Positions 60,026 through 64,000 of a stretch of DNA of 64,000 bases are shown one piece after another. Location of the stretch: positions 186,001 to 250,000 of the forward strand of contig CAVWSF010000005.1 in assembly GCA_963757605.1 (NCBI GenBank). Reading direction: 5' to 3'. The stretch comes from JAICJC01 sp963757605. Its GTDB lineage: Bacteria; Actinomycetota; Thermoleophilia; Gaiellales; JAICJC01. How positions within the stretch are numbered: the stretch's first letter is position 1; every line of letters begins with the position of its first letter. The notes beneath the pieces are model-generated. The model was not told the DNA's origin. It saw only the letters and a program-made list of their open reading frames with translations, and searched no databases. A program made the translations under genes and the position numbers.

Positions 60026-60664
60026 CTACGGGACGGAGAGCCGTGGCGGCCCGCGGCTGAGGTTGGCACCCGGCCTGTGCGCACGTGCGATCGTCGCGGT
60101 GGGCTTCCGCCGGCGCGGCACCCTGCGTCGAAGGTGAACGCTCACGGTCAAGAGGCGGCGGGCGACCGCCCGCCGCAGGGCGCTCAGCACGAGCTCGGCC
60201 GCGGTGACGCCCGCCGCGGCGATCAGCGACAGACCCACCAGGATGGGGGCCGCGTTCTGGTGCACGGGCCCGGCGATGCAATGCCAGCCGTGGTATCCGA
60301 GGCCCTGCTCGTAGTGCAGCGTCGACTCGAACACGGTGAAGGCTGAGACCGTGGCTCCGGAGAGGGCGACCGTTCGCCGAGCGAGTGAGCCGAGGCGGAT
60401 GCCGGGCGCCGTCGCCGCCCATCCTTCGAGCTCGAGCGCGCAGCGCTCGCGGACGCCACAGGCAACGAGCCAGAGCCCGACCAGGGTGACGAGCATCGAT
60501 CCAGCGAGTGCGACTGTCGCGACCCAGGCGATGCCCGGACTTCCTCCCGCCGCGGACAGCCGATCTGCCAGCGAGCCGCCGGACAAGGCGTACGCGATCT
60601 GGCGGCCGGCGGCAGCCACGAGGACGCCCACGAGAACCCAGCAGAGGGCGCGCGCTCGTGTCAT
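60026..60664 (-). CDS. Four-TM membrane protein of unknown function
   Basis: 212 residues with about four TM helices, an external HxxxGxxxHxCIAGPVHQN segment between helices 3 and 4 (YHGWHCIAGPVHQN) and a basic C-terminal tail (RRRVPRRRKP). The His/Cys loop could bind a metal. Not recognised by family. ATG 60664 overlaps the stop of the upstream lipoprotein as ATGA. Confidence 0.7.
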   Translation of the reverse strand: MTRARALCWVLVGVLVAAAGRQIAYALSGGSLADRLSAAGGSPGIAWVATVALAGSMLVTLVGLWLVACGVRERCALELEGWAATAPGIRLGSLARRTVALSGATVSAFTVFESTLHYEQGLGYHGWHCIAGPVHQNAAPILVGLSLIAAAGVTAAELVLSALRRAVARRLLTVSVHLRRRVPRRRKPTATIARAHRPGANLSRGPPRLSVP

Positions 60665-61515
60665 CTCACATGCAGGGTGTAGGGAGCCGTGAGGATGTGG
60701 CCGCTCACCTGGCATTGGAGGAAGAGCCGCCACGTCCCGGCCTCGGGCACGAGCACCCCCACGTGCAGCACTCCCGGCTTGCTCGAGCTGCCCGACACGC
60801 GCGCGCCCGCGACGATGCTGGTGCAACCGGCCAGCCCGGGAGAGCAGATATGGGTGTGGAAGTACGCGAGGTCGCCCTTGTGGAAGAAGATGGCGTGCGC
60901 CAGCGCGCCGAACCAGGGTGTGAACCGCGCCGGCTTGCCCGCGGGATCCGTCACCGTCACCGTCATGAGCGCCGCCTGGGCGACGTGCAGCGAGGGTACG
61001 TGCTGCAGCCTGAACTGATAGCCCCGGACGCTGACGCGCGGCCGAAACGCCGGGAGCGGGATGGCGTGGTAGGGACCGGCGACATGGATCGTTCGGACGA
61101 GCTGGAAGTTCACGTATCCCGGCCCCTTGTGGGCCGGATAGACGTCCACCAGCACACGGTACGGGCCGGGCCTTGGCAGGACGATGTGCTCCGTCACGCG
61201 ACCGCTGGGAGCGATCGGGGGATGGAGATGGATGATGGTGGAGAGGTCGTCACGGACGATGATGAGATGCACGCCTGTGTGTGGGCCCGGCCCGGTCCGG
61301 TAGTGGACGAGCGGCGTGCCTGACGGCTGCATGACCGTGAAGGCGAGCGTGACCGGGCTGCCGGCACGCACGGCGCCGGCCGGCTCGAAGCCGGCCAGCG
61401 CGTACACCTTCGCCGGCGCGATCGCCGGCACGCTCGGATTCCCGGCTCCGCCGGAAGAGCATCCCGCCAGCACGACGACCGCCAAGAGCGAGAGCGCGCG
61501 CAGTCGCTCGCTCAT
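60661..61515 (-). CDS. His-rich lipoprotein of the copper cluster
   Basis: 284 residues; lipobox LAGC near residue 19. The mature part is two beta-type domains with several His clusters (HTGVHLI, IIHLHPPI, HAIFFHKGDLAYFHTHIC) and a C-terminal stretch (PEAGTWRLFLQCQVSGHILTAPYTLHV) like the YtkA/FixH fold. Probably an extracytoplasmic metal-binding protein. ATG 61515 overlaps the upstream stop as ATGA. Confidence 0.82.
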   Translation of the reverse strand: MSERLRALSLLAVVVLAGCSSGGAGNPSVPAIAPAKVYALAGFEPAGAVRAGSPVTLAFTVMQPSGTPLVHYRTGPGPHTGVHLIIVRDDLSTIIHLHPPIAPSGRVTEHIVLPRPGPYRVLVDVYPAHKGPGYVNFQLVRTIHVAGPYHAIPLPAFRPRVSVRGYQFRLQHVPSLHVAQAALMTVTVTDPAGKPARFTPWFGALAHAIFFHKGDLAYFHTHICSPGLAGCTSIVAGARVSGSSSKPGVLHVGVLVPEAGTWRLFLQCQVSGHILTAPYTLHVR

Positions 61516-62117
61516 CCCGCTCCTCCGGGGAAGAGGTACGTCGCGTGCGGCGCGATGTGCCGGCCGATCTCGACCACGATCTGCGCATGGGCGCGCAGCG
61601 GCAGCCGGCGGACGTCCCCGCGCCACCTGCGGCCGTCGACATAGGCGATCACGGCACGGCGGGAACGGAAGCCGCACATCCGGTGGCTCCCCAGCGGCTG
61701 GCCCCAGACCGCGAAGAGCGATGCGAGCGTGGCGTGCGTGCCGCGCGTTACGTGCACGACGCCCGTGGGATCGTCCGTCCAGACCGGATAGCGGCAGTGA
61801 CCGCCTATCGCAGACGCCCCCGAGAGTGTCGGCGCGGCGATTCCCACCCCAGGCGGGATGAGAAGCACACGGCCGTCCGCAAACAGCTCGACATGCGCGA
61901 CCCTGACCTGGGCGGCGGTGCGACGACACACGAGCTGACCGACGGGAGCGCCGCGCTTGACTTCGGCGCCACCCGCCGGGAGGCGGTAGTGCGCGCTGCT
62001 GCCGATAGGTGTCGGAACCGGGAGACCGGCATGGGCCGGCACGGCGAGCCCGTGGCCGACCATGCCGACCAGAGCGACAACCATCCGGATCACCTCAATC
62101 GCCATACCCCTGCTCAC
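61512..62117 (-). CDS. Secreted protein of unknown function (copper cluster)
   Basis: About 201 residues with an N-terminal signal-like segment and mature beta-rich domain (VKRGAPVGQLVCRRT, HVELFADGRVLLIPPGVGI, CRYPVWTDDPTGVVHV). Not assigned to a named family. GTG 62117 is used; ATG 62105 is also possible. It lies between the TM protein at 62095 and the lipoprotein in an overlapping run, so co-expression is likely. Confidence 0.7.
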   Translation of the reverse strand: MSRGMAIEVIRMVVALVGMVGHGLAVPAHAGLPVPTPIGSSAHYRLPAGGAEVKRGAPVGQLVCRRTAAQVRVAHVELFADGRVLLIPPGVGIAAPTLSGASAIGGHCRYPVWTDDPTGVVHVTRGTHATLASLFAVWGQPLGSHRMCGFRSRRAVIAYVDGRRWRGDVRRLPLRAHAQIVVEIGRHIAPHATYLFPGGAG

Positions 62118-62751
62118 TCCCCACCACCGAGCGCCGGCGGCGCGTGAGCGCGCCGCTCACCCGAACTGCATCCCGATTGGTCAGGCAGCGACCGGCGGCG
62201 CGCGGCTGCGCAGGCTGTGCGGACGCATCCGCGAGCGCGGTGCCGCTCGAGGTGCGGGACGCACGAGCCGTCAACGCGTCGAGAAGCAGCTCGCGGAGGG
62301 CGCCCACCGCGTCCGCGACGGCGGCGCAAAGGTGGTTGAGCACGCGGTCCAACCCATACACAGCGAGTGCGGTCACGAATGCGAGGAGCACATGCAGCGT
62401 CGGTGCGGCAGCGACACCCGACGGATGAACCCCGAGGGCCAGAAGACCCGCATGTGCACCCGCCTGGCAGACGAGCGCTGCAGCGACCAGAACCGAGAGG
62501 GCCGCCGCCGGATCCGAATCGACGATGCACGCGCGAACGTCCCCGGCCGCGATCCGGTCAAGGCGGGCCCGGAGCATCGCAGCATGACGTCCGGCGATCG
62601 TCAGAGCGACCGCAACCAGGAATGACCCGGTGGCCGCCGCCGTGATCCAGGCGTCATTCTGAAGACCGGCGGCACCCCCATGGGCGAGGACTGCCGAAAC
62701 GGCGGCCATACCGCCCACCGCAACTGCGCGCGCCAGGGCTCGTGGTCCCAT
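62095..62751 (-). CDS. Membrane protein of unknown function
   Basis: 218 residues (start ATG 62751; 11 codons longer if starting at 62784). About five hydrophobic segments, a His-containing middle (HAGLLALGVHPSG) and a basic tail. Not recognised. Overlaps the next gene by 23 bases and is divergent from the secreted paralogue B gene 48 bases away. Confidence 0.65.
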   Translation of the reverse strand: MGPRALARAVAVGGMAAVSAVLAHGGAAGLQNDAWITAAATGSFLVAVALTIAGRHAAMLRARLDRIAAGDVRACIVDSDPAAALSVLVAAALVCQAGAHAGLLALGVHPSGVAAAPTLHVLLAFVTALAVYGLDRVLNHLCAAVADAVGALRELLLDALTARASRTSSGTALADASAQPAQPRAAGRCLTNRDAVRVSGALTRRRRSVVGSEQGYGD

Positions 62752-62799
62752 GTGCCGGGGAGTATGCCAGACCGCCTGGGACACAAATACGCTACCCCA

Positions 62800-63510
62800 A
62801 TGGCGCGGCTCCGCACCTACGGCTGCCTCGTCGCGGCGACAGTGGCGGGGCTGTCGGCGACGGCGTCGTCAGCGCGCGCGGATGGGGATCCGGCGAGCGA
62901 CGTTCTGCTCTACCAGCGTGTCTTCATCCCCGACGAAGCCCCGGTGCCGCTGGCGGTCGCCGCACGGCTATTCGGAGTCGTGAACGTCGCCGCGAACGAC
63001 GGGTACCGAATCCGCGTCGCGCTCATCGGATCGCCACGCGACATGGGGTCGGTGTCGGCGCTCTGGGGCAAACCGCAGATATACGCGCGTTTCCTCGGCG
63101 CAGAGCTCCGATTCGCCTACCGAGGCCGCCTACTCGTCGTGATGCCGAACGGGTTCGGAATCTCGCACTCGGGCCGCCAGGTCGGGGAGGAGCGGGCGCG
63201 GCTTCGCGACGTCGAAGTCCGCCAGGGCGCCAACGACCTCGTGGGGTCGGCAACGGCCGCGGTCACGGAGCTCGCGCGGACGTCGGGGGCACCGCTCGAC
63301 CCCGAGGACGTGGCGCGAGCGACGAGTCGGGCTCTGAAAGCCTTGCAACGCCGTCAGCCCACCAAGGCGCAGGCCTCGACTTCATCACCCGGCGCGCCGA
63401 AGCGCGACAGCCTGCCGGCATGGGTCATCTTCGGCGTACTCGCCTTCGGCTTGGGGGTCCTGGGAGCCGGTTTGTGGAACGTGTTCCACGATCTCCGTGG
63501 CACACACTAA
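62800..63510 (+). CDS. Secreted TPM-like protein, paralogue B
   Basis: 236 residues: signal peptide ending SARA, DGDPASDVLLYQRVF, a central domain with YARFLGAELRFAYRGRLLVVM, a Ser/Pro/Lys linker and a C-terminal TM helix (WVIFGVLAFGLGVLGAGLW). It shares architecture and several identical blocks with the 56839-57525 protein. ATG 62800. Divergent from the membrane gene. The 150-bp gap to the cupin gene shows no feature. Confidence 0.75.
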   Translation: MARLRTYGCLVAATVAGLSATASSARADGDPASDVLLYQRVFIPDEAPVPLAVAARLFGVVNVAANDGYRIRVALIGSPRDMGSVSALWGKPQIYARFLGAELRFAYRGRLLVVMPNGFGISHSGRQVGEERARLRDVEVRQGANDLVGSATAAVTELARTSGAPLDPEDVARATSRALKALQRRQPTKAQASTSSPGAPKRDSLPAWVIFGVLAFGLGVLGAGLWNVFHDLRGTH

Positions 63511-63660
63511 GCATGCAATGATGGTCGACAACGAGAACGACACCGCAAGGCGACGACGCGCTGAGCGCCATACCGGCCGGTGTCGCGATGGACCGCCGAG
63601 CGTCTCGGCGTTGGGATCGCGCTGACGCGATGGGGACTGCGCACGATCGCGGCATGGCCG

Positions 63661-64000
63661 CTATCCGCGCGCGTACTCCTCCGCCGCCTTTGACTCGAAC
63701 TCGTAGGCGACCACCGCGTCATCGCCGACCACCCAAGCGTCATGGCCGGGCTCGATGACATACGACTTGCCGGCCCCGACCTCCATCTCGGACCCGTCAT
63801 CGTGGCGAACGTGCATCTGCCCCGACTGCACGAAACCCACATGCCGGACCTGGCAGCTGTCCGTTCCCGCCACCGGCCTGACGCAGTCCGACCATCGCCA
63901 CCCCGGCTCCAACGTCAGCCGCGCCGCCGTGGTTGCCTCGCCCATCCGCACCACGTCGACCCTCGTCTTGTCGGGCGAGCGAACCTCATCTGGCGAATCG
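63661..64000 (-). CDS. Cupin domain protein, N-terminus beyond the window
   Basis: The frame is open to the window end (SPDEVRSPDKTRVDVV visible upstream), so the true start lies outside. The visible 113 residues form one cupin barrel: LEPGWRWSDCVRPVAGT, CQVRHVGFVQSGQMHVR (metal His and Glu-type positions) and PGHDAWVVGDD. Cupins of this small type bind a metal and a small ligand; the function is unknown. ATG/GTG codons inside the window (63954) would give a truncated domain. Confidence 0.85.
   Translation of the reverse strand, partial: DSPDEVRSPDKTRVDVVRMGEATTAARLTLEPGWRWSDCVRPVAGTDSCQVRHVGFVQSGQMHVRHDDGSEMEVGAGKSYVIEPGHDAWVVGDDAVVAYEFESKAAEEYARG

Overview
The window is very GC-rich, uses many GTG and TTG starts, and packs its genes into minus-strand operons joined by 4-nt GTGA, ATGA or TTGA overlaps. 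The gene content (pyrG, recN, nadK, tlyA, nusB, efp, a fused aroK-aroB, actinobacterial-style alaS-ruvX-mltG-aroE, and a copC/copD-ycnI cluster) points to a deep-branching actinobacterium, probably Thermoleophilia/Gaiellales. That placement is inferred from style and order, not from a tree.

Layout. 1-19.7 kb is mostly housekeeping on the minus strand: two peptidases, CTP synthase, a copper-storage protein, DNA repair (recN), NAD kinase, TlyA, an isoprenoid synthase, nusB, biotin carboxylase with an unusual carboxyltransferase-BCCP fusion, EF-P and shikimate genes (aroQ, aroK-aroB, aroC). 19.7-31 kb carries a prepilin peptidase, a flavin oxidase, aroE-mltG-ruvX-alaS, a GroES-like gene, and a sulfur/thiolation set: iscS, a diheme cytochrome c and an IscU-MnmA fusion. 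31-35 kb is aspS-hisS-MBL hydrolase. 35.5-42.7 kb is a histidine-degradation (hut) operon. 42.7-46.7 kb has a cyclic-di-GMP riboswitch, an FMN/FAD/Fe-S oxidoreductase, a PilZ protein and a Flp-like pilin. 46.7-54.9 kb has a heterodimeric ABC exporter, an SLH-NlpC/P60 wall hydrolase, typA, an HD-like protein and tRNA-Gln(CTG). 54.9-63.5 kb is a membrane/secreted cluster around CopC-CopD and YcnI, probably for copper handling, with a paralogous pair of secreted proteins at its ends. The right edge holds a truncated cupin gene.

Standout signals. (1) Two ~200-nt elements face each other between aspS and iscS. They share a conserved core. Their closing stem and an internal hairpin differ in sequence and length but stay base-paired, and the G-U wobbles all fall on one consistent strand, so an undescribed structured RNA is likely. 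(2) In the carboxyltransferase half of the BCCP fusion all four metal ligands of the family are replaced, while the biotin site is intact. (3) An Fe-S scaffold domain is fused to the tRNA thiolase MnmA, downstream of iscS. (4) The start of aroC and its leader are repeated in a 172-bp tandem array containing perfect hairpins. (5) Short palindromes of two families (cores GGGGTCAGACCCC and GGTGCCTGGCACC) are scattered in gaps. One pair forms an inverted doublet, one sits in-frame inside aroE, and one overlaps two convergent stop codons. (6) The c-di-GMP riboswitch has no obvious target gene.
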